In this document: positions 20,369-31,239 of the stretch, one piece after another
How positions within the stretch are numbered: the first letter of the stretch is position 1
How the letters are laid out: each line of letters begins with the position of its first letter
NCBI GenBank assembly: GCA_963575745.1
Contig: CAUYUJ010004540.1
Span: 1 to 64,000 of the forward strand
From: Prorocentrum cordatum
Lineage: Eukaryota > Sar > Dinophyceae > Prorocentrales > Prorocentraceae
Direction: 5' to 3'
DNA length: 64,000 bases
Notes under the pieces: model-generated
The model's database searches: none
What the model was told of the DNA's origin: nothing
What the model saw: only the letters and a program-made list of their open reading frames with translations
Translations under genes and position numbers: made by a program

Positions 20369-20545
20369 CCCGGCGACGAAGAGGTCCGCCGCGTTCAGGG
20401 CCTCGCGGGACAGCGACGCGAGCGCCTCCACGGCCGCGTTGCGCACCTCCGCGGGCTGCTTCACGTCGGCGTTCGCCAGCAGGCTCGCCGCCAGCCGCTC
20501 CTCCGCCAGCATCCAGCGGCGGTTGCCGGGCGCTCTGGCCAGATC
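20369..20545 (-). CDS. ARM-like gene exon
   Basis: It has 59 codons, phase 0, acceptor TGAG|GATCTG, donor GGG|GTGCTC. Contains RRWMLAEERLAASLLANADV and PAEVRNAAVEALASLSREAL, a textbook repeat. Confidence 0.85.
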
Positions 20546-21173
20546 CTCAGAGATCCGATGTGCCAACTTTTCCACGCGCGGCCCACGGACGTCTCGACGA
20601 TTTCCCAACGGCCGGCTTGGCACTCTGAGCTGTTTCTGGCGACCCCAGGGTCCGCCGAGGGCCCACGGAATTGGCGAAAAACACCCGCATCGAATTTCCA
20701 ATGTGTTGGAGGTCTGGGGAAGCAGCCTGGTCTTCCGGGTCATAACTCGGCTCCCGGGCGGCCGTTCGGAGCGATCGGGGCACCCTTGGTACGCCCTCGA
20801 CGAGGCGAAGATGATGGAAGGCATCCCGAGGCTGGAAAATCTCCAAGCACCGACGACGACATCTGAAATCCCCTGGCTCAGATCTGTATACCACGTTGGA
20901 GGTCGGTCGTGGCTCGTGCCCCCGGGGGTCCAGACGCACCAGTTTTCCAAGTTGCGTCCAGCCGTGGCGACTGGGGGGCCCCTCAAAGGCCACCTACCGT
21001 TGTGTCAACTCGCCTTCCTCTGCCGGCTACACGCAAAAGTGGCCCTAGGCAAAGGGGGCGCAAGGTGGCCAACTCCAAGCGCGCAAGCAGCCCCCCTCGC
21101 ATCGCGCTCAGCGATCGGGGGGACCCCCATGAGCCCGCACCAAAAGGTAACTCTGGCATAGGGTGACTCTTAC

Positions 21174-21320
21174 GTGTCGTCGACTCTGGTCCTCGAGCAG
21201 CCGCACGGCCGGCGCCCGCACCCGCGCCGGCTCCACCTGTGCGGCGCACAGCAGCACGATGTCGCGCCGCGCCTCGTCGCGCCAGAACTCCTCGCGCGAG
21301 GCGTCGTTCGACACCCTGGC
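21174..21320 (-). CDS. ARM-like gene exon
   Basis: It has 49 codons, phase 0, acceptor AAAG|GCC, donor CAC|GTAAGA (the most canonical of the gene). Contains REEFWRDEARRDIVLLCAAQ and ARVRAPAVRLLEDQSRRH, a repeat with FW-x-D in place of LW-x-D. The preceding 4801-base intron holds the TGTA satellite and the third minisatellite element. Confidence 0.85.
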
Positions 21321-21334
21321 CTTTCGTGCATGTG

Positions 21335-21346
21335 TGTATGTATGTA

Positions 21347-21389
<43 letters not shown>

Positions 21390-22740
21390 ATGCATGTATG
21401 TATGTATGTATGTATGTATGTATGTATGTATGTATGTATGTATGTATATAACTCGGTATGTATGTATATGTTTATGTGCGTACTTGTATGGGTGTGTATG
21501 TTTGTATGTGTGCATGCGAGTTATGTATATATTATGTACATGTGTAGGTAGGTACGTCGGTCGGTACGTAGGTGTGTAGGAAGATACGTACGTACGTACG
21601 TAAGTGTGCATGCATTCATGTATGCGTGTATGTATGTATTTACATGGTATGCATGCACGCAAATATGTATGTACATGTGCATGCATGTATGTGTGTTCGC
21701 ATACAGGTGTTATTACATGTATGTGTGTATGCATGCATGGATGGTTGTATGCATGTATATGTGTGTGCGTATGTGTATGTGTGTATATCTGTAGGTTTGC
21801 ATGTACGATATGTGTAGTGCGTCTGTGTGGTGGTAGGTAGGTCGGTCGGTAGGTAGGAAGGTACGTACGCACTTACGTACGTGTGCATGCATGCATGCAT
21901 GCATGCCTGTGTGTATGGATATATGTAAGTCTGTATGTACCGACATGTGTGTACGAATGTACGTATGTACGTGCGTATGGATGTTTGTATGCATTCATGT
22001 ATGTACGTGTGGGTGTATGCATGTACGTATCGACGTGTATCGATGTACGTATGTATGTTTGTAGGTATGTATGGTGTTTACTTGTATGTGTGTATGCACG
22101 CATCCATGTATGAATGTATGGATGCATGCATGCAAACATGTACGTATATATATGTATGTGTGAAAGTGTGCATGTGTATATGTGTGATGTGTGAAGGCGT
22201 GTCTATGTAGGTAGGTAGGTCGGCAGGAAGGAAAGTACGTGCATACGTACGTACGCATGCATGATTGCATGTATGTATGCATATATGCATGTACGTACGT
22301 ATGTATGTGTGCATGCATGTATGTATGCATGCACGCATGCATGCATGCATGCATGCATGCATGTACATGTATATGTATGTATATCGGTGTATATATGTAT
22401 GTATGCACGTACGTACGTACGTGGAGATGTCTGAACGTTTGTATGCATGCATGTATGGTAGGGTGTGTGCATATTTGTATGTGTGTATGCTTGGATGTGT
22501 GTATGTAAAGTGTAAGTGGAATAGGTGTATATGTATATGTAGTCAGCTGGGTATGTATACAGGAAGGTGCGTGCGTACGTATGCATGTAGGCAGGCACGC
22601 ATGCATGCATGTATGCCTGTACGTACATCTGTACGTATGTACGGGCGTACGGATGAGCGTGTGCACGCATGCAGTATGTACGTATGAATGAATCGATGTG
22701 TGCCTTCATGTATGTATGTGTGCATGTATCCATGCATGTG
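21335..22740. repeat. TGTA/TCTG tetranucleotide satellite
   Basis: It begins with (TCTG)n and (TATG)n, then 1.3 kb of diverged TGTATGTG, GTACGTAC and GCATGCAT motifs. All Cys/Val/Tyr and His/Thr/Ile frames here are artefacts. Confidence 0.95.
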
Positions 22741-22770
22741 TGGAGGAAGGGCGCCCGTGGTAGACTCCCA

Positions 22771-23110
22771 AATTGGGGGGGGGGGGGGGGGGGCTTAGCT
22801 GCCCCACCTCCTTGGACCTCCCCTGCCGGAAGCCCCCCTCCCTCCATTTTTGTTCCGCCCCTCGGAAGCTCCCCCCCCCCCCGCTTCGCGCTCCGGAAGC
22901 TCCCCCCCCCCCCCCTCCCTGTCCAAAGGGGGGGGAAGGGTTGCCCCCTTTCTTGAAGCTCCCTCTTCCTGCTTTTCCGCCCCTTCGCGCTCCGGAACTA
23001 CCCACTCGCTATCCAAAGGGGGGGGGTTTTGCCCCCCCCCCCCCCTTTGAACCTCCCTTTGCCAGAAGCCCCCCCTCCCCTTTGGGCTAGAGGAGGGGGG
23101 GGGACTTGGA
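22771..23110. repeat. poly-G/poly-C-rich repeat block
   Basis: It contains G and C homopolymers up to 19 bases with recurring CTCCGGAA and CTGTCCAAAGGGGGG phrases. Assembly through such runs may be unreliable. Confidence 0.85.
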
Positions 23111-23114
23111 AGCA

Positions 23115-24330
23115 CCCCCCTTTGATTGAAGGAAACGCCGAAGACCAAAAGGGTGCTGAAAACCAACAGAGCGCCGAAAACCAACGAGCCACCAAAAACC
23201 CTCAAAAAAATAAAAACCAGAGGCGCGCCGAATACCGAAGGAACGCCGAAAACCGAAAGGGCGCCGAAAGCCGAAGGTGCGCCGAAAACCACAAGGACAT
23301 CGAAAACCAAAGGAGCGCCGAAAACCAAAATGAGCGCCGAAAACCAAACGGGCGCCAAAAACCAAAGGACGCCGGAAACCAAAAGGGAGCCGAACACCAA
23401 AGGAGCGCCGAGAACCAAAAAAGCACCGAAAAGCAAAGGGCGCCGAAAACCAAAAGTCGCCGACAAACTAACGAACGCCGAAAACCAAGGAGGCGCCGAA
23501 AACCATAGACGGCTCAGAAAACCAGCCGGGCGCAGAAAACCAAAGAGGCGCCGAAAACCAAAAGGGGCGCCGAGAACCAGAGCAGCGCCGAAAACCAAAA
23601 CGGCGCCGAAAACCAAAGGAGCACCTAAACCCAAAAGGGCGCCAAAAACGCAAATTTCGCCGAATTTGAAAAGGACGCCAGAAACCAAAGGGGAGCCGAA
23701 AACCATCACGGCGCCGGCAGCCAAAGGGCCGCCAAACACCAAAGGGCACTTAAAACCAAAACGGTGCCGAAAACCAATGATGCGCCGAAATCCAAAGGGT
23801 GCGAAGAAAACCGAAACGGCGCTGAAAACCAATACGGCGCCGAAAATCAAAGTAGCGCCGAAAACCGAAAGGGGGCGCGCCGAAAACCAATACGGCGCCG
23901 AAAACAAAAGGAGCACCGAAAACCGAAAGGGAGCAGAAAACCAAAGGGCCTCCGAAAAATAGGGAGGCGCAAAAAAGCGAAAAGGCAATGACAACCAGAA
24001 AAGAGCCGAACACAAAAAAGACGCCGAATACCAAAGATGCGCCGGAAGCCAAAAGGGCGCCCAAGACAAGGGCCTCGAAAGCCAAGTGAGCGCCGAACAC
24101 CCAGGGGCGCCGAACACCCAAGGGGCGCCGAAAACCAAAAGGAGCGCCGCAAACCAAAGGGGCGCCGAAAATGAACGATGCACCGAAAACTGGAAGGGCG
24201 CCGACACACCACAGGAGCACCGATAGCCAAAAGGGCCAGGAAAACGACAAAGCTCCGAAGACGGACAGGGCGCCGAAAACCAAAGGAGTACCAAAAACCC
24301 AAGGGGGACAGGTGAGAACTCAAACAACTC
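23115..24330. repeat. minisatellite of GCGCCGAAAACCAAAGG, period about 21
   Basis: About 55 diverged copies. Because 21 is a multiple of three, one frame (23126-23962) stays open as a basic heptad-like (APKTKGA) repeat. There is no independent evidence that it is translated. Confidence 0.9.
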
Positions 24331-24359
24331 GCAAAAACCTTCAGGAAATTCAAATTGTT

Positions 24360-24620
24360 TGCATCCTCAGGGTCCTGTTGCAGTCCTGTTGGGCTCTCTC
24401 GGGGCCCTCTTGGGCCGTCCTGGGGCTCTCTTAGCTAGTCTTGACGCTTTCCTTCGGGGCTCTAAAGACCCTCTTGGGCGCCTCATGGGGCCCAATCGGG
24501 CCTCTAGGCGCCCTGTTGGGCCCTCGTGGGGCCCTCTAGGGCCGTCTGGGGGCCTTCTTCGGGCGCCTTGGGGCCCTCTTAGGGACCCCTCGGGCCATCT
24601 TGAGAAGATCTTGGGGGCCT
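24360..24620. repeat. CCCTCTTGGGG-type minisatellite
   Basis: The same submotif as in the 9.95-11.3 kb and 13.5-14.6 kb arrays, without their landmark segments. Confidence 0.7.
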
Positions 24621-24624
24621 CTTG

Positions 24625-25290
24625 AGTGAGGAGTGTTCCGAGATGTGTGACGTCCACGTGCGAAAGTCGCCGCTGGGGCCTTGGGTGGAGCTCCCAACGG
24701 GGTAACGAATCGTGTAAGGGGGTGAGCCGAAACAGGCGTGACGCCCACATGCGAAAGTCGCCGCTGGGCCCTTTGGTAGAGATCCCCATGGCGCCACGAA
24801 ACGTAGTGGTGTGCCGAAGCGGGCGTGGCGCCCACGAGCGAACGTCGCCACTGGGGTCTTGAGTGGAGCTCCCAACGGGGCCACGATCCTCGTGTAAGGT
24901 GTGCCGAAACGGGCGTGACGTCCACATGCGAACGTCGCCACATGTGCCTTACGTAGAGCTTCCTAAGGTGCCACAATTCGTGTGCGGGGTATGCGCGGTG
25001 TGCCGAAACGGGCGTGACGCCCACGTGCGAACGTCGCCGTTGGAACCTTGGGTGGAGCTCCCTATACCTATGGCGCCACGAAGCGTGTAAGGGGGGTGCC
25101 GAAACGGGCGTGACGCCCACATGCGAACGTCGCCACTGGAGCCTTGGGTGGACCTCTCAACGGGGCCGCGAACCGTGCGAGGGGTGTGCCGAAATGGGCG
25201 TGACGCCCACGTGCGAACGTCGCCGCTCGGGCCTTCAGCACAGCTCCGTAGGGGCCACGATCCTCGTGAACGGCGTGCCGAAGCAGACAC
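24625..25290. repeat. minisatellite element, array 3, unit about 105 bp
   Basis: About six units with GTGCCGAAACGGGCGTGACG, CCCACGTGCGAACGTCGCC and GGTGGAGCTCC. The array lies in an intron of the ARM-like gene. Confidence 0.9.
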
Positions 25291-25402
25291 GTGGAGGACA
25301 GAGGCAGGGATAGGGGGAGAGGGGGCAGCAGGGGGAGTGGAGCCCGGCGCTGCGGATTCAACACGAGGACCTGGCATCACAGGAGGATGGCTGGGAACCC
25401 CT
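25291..25402. repeat. conserved tail of minisatellite element, copy 3
   Basis: AGGCAGGGATAGGGGGAGAG, then AACACGAGGACCTGGCATCA and GGATGGCTGGGAA. Similarity to the other copies ends here. Confidence 0.75.
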
Positions 25403-25409
25403 CCTGTTC

Positions 25410-26040
25410 GAAATCTGAAAGATGGAAAGATCGATCGAAGCCGTTCGCTCGAAAGTCGTTCGATGCCCTGGCCTTGTTTGACCCATGTTGTTTTATGTTG
25501 TTTCGATCGGTCAATCCATCCATCAAAGACGTTCGATCAACAATCGTTCGATACGGTCATGTTTAAAATACTGCCAATTGTATGCGTCGGTCGGTACATC
25601 CATCGAGGTCATTCGGCCGAACGGCGTTCGATCTCCGGGCCTGTGTGCATGCTGTTATTTGCTTGCTCGGTCAATCGATCGATCCAGAACCACAAGTCGT
25701 TCGATACCCGATCCTGGTACATCTTGTTATCTGTGAGCCTGATCGATCGAAAGATCGAGGTCGTTCGATCGAGGCCTAAGACGAAGCCAGGACAATGACA
25801 AAATCGGATAAGGATCAATCGAAAATCTCTGAGGCCTGGCGGATCTGGAGGACATCTCGGGCGCCGCGGCCTTTTCGGAGCGTCCCAGAAAGCTCTGAGA
25901 GCTTTCCGCAACGCTCTGGAACGGATCTCATCCTCGTCCTAGCACGGCCCAGAAGGTCGTTCGATCCACAGTCGCTCCATCGACCCGTCGGAAAACGTTC
26001 GCATAATTCATCGAGGTCGTTCTACCGAGAGTCGCTCGAC
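25410..26040. repeat. degenerate GTTCGAT-containing tandem repeat
   Basis: GTCGTTCGAT or GTTCGAT recurs at 25456, 25549, 25626 and 25698 and again near 25968 and 26020, with GATCGATCGA between. The period is irregular (70-95 bases). Confidence 0.6.
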
Positions 26041-26121
26041 ATGAGGAGGAGGCGGAGGAGGAGGAGGAGGAGGGGGACGAGGAATGGAGGGGCAGAGTGC
26101 GCTGGCCTGGAGGGCGCCGAC

Positions 26122-26214
26122 CTTCCCTGCGAGGATGTTGTGGCGCCCCGCCGCGCAGGAGGCGCGGACCTGGTCGTACAGCGACCCGTCCTCCGAGAGG
26201 GCCCCGAGGATGTC
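26122..26214 (-). CDS. ARM-like gene exon
   Basis: It has 31 codons, phase 0, acceptor GAG|GACATCC (same as the exon at 35382), donor AAG|GTCGGC. Contains DILGALSEDGSLYDQVRASC and GRHNILAGK. Foldback element A (26251-26445) lies only 36 bases upstream in the preceding 7908-base intron. Confidence 0.75.
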
Positions 26215-26250
26215 CTCAGACGACGGGCGAGACTCAGAGGAGGAAGAGTA

Positions 26251-26445
26251 GGGGAGCGAACAATGGCATAAACATAAAACCTCGGAGGTCCGCGCGGATT
26301 CCTCGGATCGGAGCTGATGCCCCCTGGCGGTGCCACTGGTGCCGCCCCTGGCGCGCTCCGCGCGCCAAGGAGGAGGTCCAGCGCGGAACCGAGAAATCCG
26401 CGCGGACCTCCGAGCTTTGTATGTTTATGTCATTGTTCGTTCCCC
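26251..26445. mobile_element. foldback MITE-like element, family A, copy 4
   Basis: Left terminus GGGGAGCGAACAATGGCATA, right terminus TATGTCATTGTTCGTTCCCC. Inner arms CTCGGAGGTCCGCGCGGATT and AATCCGCGCGGACCTCCGAG are exact complements. TA flanks both sides. It lies 36 bases from an exon of the ARM-like gene. Confidence 0.9.
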
Positions 26446-26452
26446 TAAAAAG

Positions 26453-26643
26453 GTACCCATGCAGTAAAGGCCAATCCACAGGAAACCTTCCACAAGAAAC
26501 CCAACCCTGACATCCCAGGACGTCCATTGATTTTTGGCGTGGGCACGTCACGCCTTCCGTGGCAAAACCATCGAAACCCAAGAAACCTTGGGCACCCTGG
26601 AGGCGAGGAGGGTGTTTCTTGGCATAGGCCTCCACTGTACCCA
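26453..26643. mobile_element. foldback element, family B, copy 1
   Basis: The left end GTACCCATGCAGTAAAGGCC pairs with the right end GGCCTCCACTGTACCC, with further pairing of CAAGAAAC and GTTTCTTG. It lies 8 bases from family A copy 4. The same A-B pair recurs at 40876-41213. Confidence 0.8.
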
Positions 26644-26644
26644 T

Positions 26645-26956
26645 ATCGCTAACCCTTTCCCCGTTTCTCGGAGGAGGAGGAGGAGGTACCCATGCCGGGC
26701 CGGTACCCTTCCCCCAGTTTCCCTTTTGTTGGGCCTCCTGGGAGGCCTTCGTCGCCACCGCTGGATTCGCTTCGAAGTGCTGGTCAGAACGCACCCCGGG
26801 GAGAGGTCCAGGGATTAGCTGCATCGGTACTTCGCAAGTCCCCCAAACACCCAGGCATCCATCGGCGGCGACTCGGGGCGAAAGCGAGAAGGGGCGGACC
26901 TTCTCAGAAGGCTCCGAGGTCCCCCGGCCTTCTGAAAGGTTTCCTGAGCCTATCAC
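26645..26956 (-). pseudogene. conserved peptide fragment of an unidentified element
   Basis: The minus frame includes LPGVRSDQHFEANPAVATKA and GKGTGPAWVPPPPPPRNGER. A related peptide is encoded on the plus strand near 44400-44580. The conservation is at protein level over about 50 residues, so this is part of a dispersed coding repeat, not random sequence. I do not recognise its family. Confidence 0.5.
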
Positions 26957-27030
26957 GAAGACGCAGGGAACTTCTCAGAAGGCGCGAGGGCTTCTGAGAA
27001 GTCCCGCCGCCTTCTGAGAAGGCCTTGCCC
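26897..27030. repeat. cluster of CTTCTCAGAAGG palindromes
   Basis: Five copies or close variants: CTTCTCAGAAGG near 26899 and 26971, CCTTCTGAAAGG near 26930, CTTCTGAGAAG near 26992 and CCTTCTGAGAAGG near 27010. Each is an inverted repeat of 10 to 13 bases. Confidence 0.7.
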
Positions 27031-27164
27031 TGCGCACTTCCCCCCCTCGCTCGCCGCCGACAAAACGGCATACACACAGCCAAGCATCCAGAGGGACGCG
27101 CGTGCACAGTCGGTTTCAGCACTGGCACCTCCTGAACAAAAAGGGCTACGACATGAAAATGGAG

Positions 27165-27310
27165 GAAAAGGACGAGGACGAGGACGAGGCCGAGGACGAG
27201 GACGAGGCCGAGGACGACGACACCGAGTTCGATGACGACGATGACGACGACGACGACGACGACGACGACGTCGACGACGACGACAGCGACGACGACGACG
27301 ACGACGAGTT
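27165..27310. repeat. GAC/GAG trinucleotide tract
   Basis: It would encode an Asp/Glu run in one plus frame that starts 21 codons earlier. No flanking domain supports a gene. Confidence 0.85.
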
Positions 27311-27539
27311 CACGACGCGAACAGGCTGGGGGGGCAGGGGAGGCAAACGGCAGGGCCCCCCTATCAACGGGGGCATCGGTACACGAGTGCTTCGGCTTGT
27401 GCATCTGCCCCGGCTTACTGTGCCCCCGTCTGCGGAGCCCAGGGACCCCTGAACAAGTGGCATCGTCGAACGTGGAGATCGGCATTCCCCTTGCCACCGT
27501 TTGCTGTGAACCTGTCTCCCGCGCCCTGCAAACGGCACA

Positions 27540-27655
27540 AACAGAATAATAATGATAATAATAGTAATAATAACAATGATAATAAAATACTAATAATAAC
27601 GATAATAATAATGATAACAATAATAATAATACGAATAATAATGACAAAACAGGAG
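27540..27655. repeat. AT-rich (AATA)n-type tract
   Basis: Variants of ATAATAATGATAATA, the most AT-rich stretch of the window. Confidence 0.85.
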
Positions 27656-27744
27656 GGCTCGAGCTAAGCAGCGTCATCCACGTTCGCTTTGTTCCCCACC
27701 CGACACGTCGGGGTCGCTGGATTCTAAGAACAGACCTCTCCCCA

Positions 27745-27975
27745 CCCGTCCACCCTGCATACCGCGGCCGCCAGACCCCCAAGTCCGCCGCATCCCCGAG
27801 ACTCCCGCCCCTCCAGACCCGACTCGCCCACTCTGCATATTTGCGGCCGCCAGATCCCCAGATTCACCGAGAGCCCCCGACACTTTCGCCCTCCACACCC
27901 GACACGCCCACCCTGCACACCGCGGCCGCCAGATCCCCGGGTCAACCGAGAATCCCCGAGACTCCCGCCCCTGTG
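27745..27975. repeat. tandem repeat of about 79 bp, three copies
   Basis: CACCCTGCATACCGCGGCCG begins copies near 27750, 27829 and 27908. Each contains GGCCGCCAGA and GAGACTCCCGCCC or variants. Confidence 0.8.
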
Positions 27976-27989
27976 GGGATTACAGAGCA

Positions 27990-28260
27990 CAACGAACAGC
28001 ACACGCCACAACTGAAAATAACATGGCAGACCAGAACATAATGACTGAGGACAGAGCATAGCATACCAAAGCACAGCATCACATGGCACATCACAGCTCG
28101 GCGCAGCGAAACATAGCAGCGAATACCATTCCATAGCATGACATACTACAGCATCGTATGGCATAACATGCCATGACATAGCACATCGTCACAAACATAC
28201 CATACATTACCATGACAGCTCATGGCATGACAGAGCGTGACATCAGACATAACAAGAGTG
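27990..28260. repeat. low-complexity GCATA/ACATA region
   Basis: Irregular CATAACATAGCAC motifs without a fixed period. Similar DNA occurs at 28975-29060, 31230-31480 and 46860-46980. Confidence 0.6.
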
Positions 28261-28329
28261 AGGGGTCCGAACGGCCAGTCATTGTCCCTGGGTGCGTGGC
28301 TGAAGTGGAAGTCCATGGTGAGGATGGTG

Positions 28330-28462
28330 CTTGCTGCGTTGTTGTTGTTGGTGGTGTTGTCGTTGTCGTTGTCGTTATCGTTGTCGTTGTTGTTACTGTT
28401 GTTGTTGTTGTGGTTGTGGTTGTTGTTATTGTTGTTGTTGCTGTTGCTGTTGTTGTTGTGTG
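28330..28462. repeat. GTT/GTC trinucleotide and GTTGTC runs
   Basis: Simple repeats directly before the next minisatellite. Confidence 0.9.
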
Positions 28463-28466
28463 CTGT

Positions 28467-28812
28467 CGTCGTCCCCCCTGCGACCCACCCGCGACCCACC
28501 CCGCGACCCACCCCGCGACCCACCCCTCGACCAACCCGCGACCCACCCGCGACCCACCCGCGACCCACCCCGCGACTCACCCGCGACCCACCCCGCGACC
28601 CACCCGCGACCCACCCGCGACCCACCAGCGACCCAGTTGCGACCCACCCGCGACCCATCCCGCGACCCACCCGACGACCAACCCCGCGACCCACCGCGAC
28701 CCACCCCGCGACCCACCCGCGACCACCCCGCGACCCATCCGCGACCCACCCGCGACCCACCCGCGACCCACTTGCGACCCACCCGCGACCCATCCCGCGC
28801 CCCACCCGCGGC
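28467..28812. repeat. minisatellite GCGACCCACCC, 10-11 bp
   Basis: About 32 units such as CGCGACCCACC. The Asp-Pro-Pro-Ala-Thr-His-Pro frames in it are artefacts. Confidence 0.95.
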
Positions 28813-29104
28813 CGATCCACATTTGTTTGAAGAAGACATCGGCGCCTGCGGCAGGCTCGTTGTATAATGTGTGAAATGCTGGCGCCTGCGGCGGGCTTCT
28901 CCAGAGTCTCGCAGACTGCCGACGTCCCCACCGCTCTCTCACTCTTATCCGCATCTGCGGGGTGCTACGTAACATGGAATACCAGCATGACACATCATCG
29001 AGCACACAAGGCATAACACAGCATTGCATGTCAGAGCGGAACATAACTAAGTTTATCATGACAGGTCCTTGCATCACACACCAGAATTGTGGTACTACCT
29101 ATAC

Positions 29105-30155
29105 GACAACCCATCGGGTGATAGGGAAGGTCTAGGGGGAAGGAACCAACATGTCACTCCATCGAGCTCCTAATCGACCTCACTATCGATCCACCTATCG
29201 ATCTCACGATCGATCTCACAATCGGTCTCACCATTGATCCCACTACGACCTCGTACTCAGTACCACAATCGACCTCACTATCGACCTCACCATCGATCTC
29301 ACTACCGATCTGTCGATCTCGCGGTCGATCTCACAATCGATATAACAATCCCTCTCAACATCGATTTCACTGTTGGTCTCACTATCGATCTCACTAACGA
29401 TCGCACTGACGATCTCACTATCGATCCCACTATTGATCTCACTATCGATCTCACTATTGATCTCACGATTGATCTCAATATCGATCTGACTATTGATCTC
29501 AATATCAGTCTCACTATCGATCTCACTATCCCTGTCACGATCGATCTCACAACCGACCTCACTATCGATCTCGCTATCGATCTCACTATCGACCTCACTA
29601 TCGATTACACCATCGATCTCACTATCGATCTCACGACGATCGATCTCACAATCGGTCCCACGATTGATCTCACGATCGATCTCGCTATCGATCTCACTAT
29701 CGGTCTCACGATCGATCTCACGATCGATCTCACGAGACATCACGGAACACCGCGGGACACCATAGGTACACTAAGGCGGGACACCGTGGGACACCGCGGG
29801 ACACCAAGGGACACCGCGAGACACCATCACGGGACACCACGGGACACCAATCGGGACACCGCGGGACACCGCGGGACACCATCGGGGCACCACGGCGGGA
29901 CACCAACCGGCACCCGCCGGCCACGCGGCCCGGGGGTGGGGGCGGACTGTCCTCGCTGCGCCCTGGTCAAAGAGGAGGGTTCGCTCCTCTGCCCCCGCCC
30001 ACACGGCGTCGCCTCGCCCGCACGCACGGCACGAACCCGAAACCCAAACCGATTTCCTGGTGGGCTCGCAGTCCCGCTTCGATCTCACCCCCCGACCTCC
30101 GACTGCTACCACGACAGCAAGGAGTGTAGTCCAAAATCGTAGGCTGCTACATGCC
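29105..30155. repeat. composite satellite block, copy 1
   Basis: A head (GGTGATAGGGAAGG..GGAACCAAC) is followed by a 12-bp TATCGATCTCAC array (29170-29735), a 10-bp GGGACACCGC array (29738-29910) and a unique tail (29912-30120) with CGATTTCCTGGTGG. The whole order is repeated immediately downstream. Confidence 0.9.
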
Positions 30156-31235
30156 TCTACCATCACCCTTCGGGTGAAAAGGAGGTTCGGGAGGGGGAGG
30201 AACCACCGTCTCACTCAATCGATCTAACTATCGATCTCACTATCGGTCTCACGGTCAATTGAATCATCGATCTTACGATCGATCTCGCGATCGAATCCAC
30301 TATCCCTCTCGTAATCGATCTCGCGATCCCCCTCACTATCGATCTCACTATCCCATCTCACTACCGATCCCACAATGGACCTTAAAATCGACCTCGCTAT
30401 TGATCTCACGATCGATTACACATACTATCGATCTCACTATCGGTCTCACTGTCGATCTCACGATCGATCTCACGATCGATATCACTGCTGATGTTGCCAT
30501 CGATATTGCTAGCGGTCTCGGTCTAACGGCCGATCTCACAATCGATCCCACTATCGGTCTTACTATCGATTATAATATCAATCTTCCGATCGATCGCCCT
30601 ATCGATATTGCCCTGGATCTCACGATCGATCTCACAATCGATCTCACTGGTGACCTCACTGTCTATCTCACTATCGATCGCAATTGATCTCACGATCGAT
30701 CTCACGGGACACCGCGGGACACCGCGAGACACGGCGGGACACGGCGGGACACGGCGGGACACCACCGGGACACCACGGCGGGACACCACGGGACACCGCG
30801 GGACACCGTGGGACACCGCGAGACACCATCACGGGACACCATCACGGGACACCACGGGACACCGCAGGACACCGCGGGACACCGCGCGACACCACGGGAC
30901 ACCGCGGGACAGTACGGGACAGCATCGGGACAGCACGGCGGGACACAGCGGGACACTATCAACGCACCCTGAAGGCACACTCGGGACACCAATCGAGACA
31001 CCGCGGGACACCGCGGGACACCACAGGACACCATCGGGGCACCACGGCGGAACACCCCGGGCCCCCGCCAGCCACGCGGCCCCGGGGGGAGGGAGGGCGC
31101 GGACTTCTGCCCTCGCAGCTTCGCCTCGCAAGCACGCGCGACACGAACCCGAAACCGAAACCGATTTCCTGGTGGAGGGCTCTCGGCTCCAGTTCGATCT
31201 CAGCCCCTCACCTCCGATTGAAAGCAATGTCCTGA
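30156..31235. repeat. composite satellite block, copy 2
   Basis: The same head (GGGTGAAAAGGAGG..GGAACCACC), TATCGATCTCAC array (30215-30705), GGGACACCGC array (30706-31055) and tail (31058-31235) as copy 1, so about 1.05 kb was duplicated in tandem. The two arrays differ in copy number between the blocks. Confidence 0.9.
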
Positions 31236-31239
31236 CAGA

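Noticed and set aside
21108-22740. His/Thr/Tyr-rich and Cys/Val/Met-rich frames resembling low-complexity secreted proteins
   Set aside because: Direct translation of TGTA/TATG repeats. Only the 49 codons at 21174-21320 on the minus strand are independent of the repeat.
23126-23962. 278-codon basic repeat protein
   Set aside because: The 21-bp period keeps the frame open by itself. No start context, leader or non-repeat domain is present.
27146-27452. Acidic Asp/Glu protein
   Set aside because: The frame is a GAC/GAG microsatellite with short unrelated ends.
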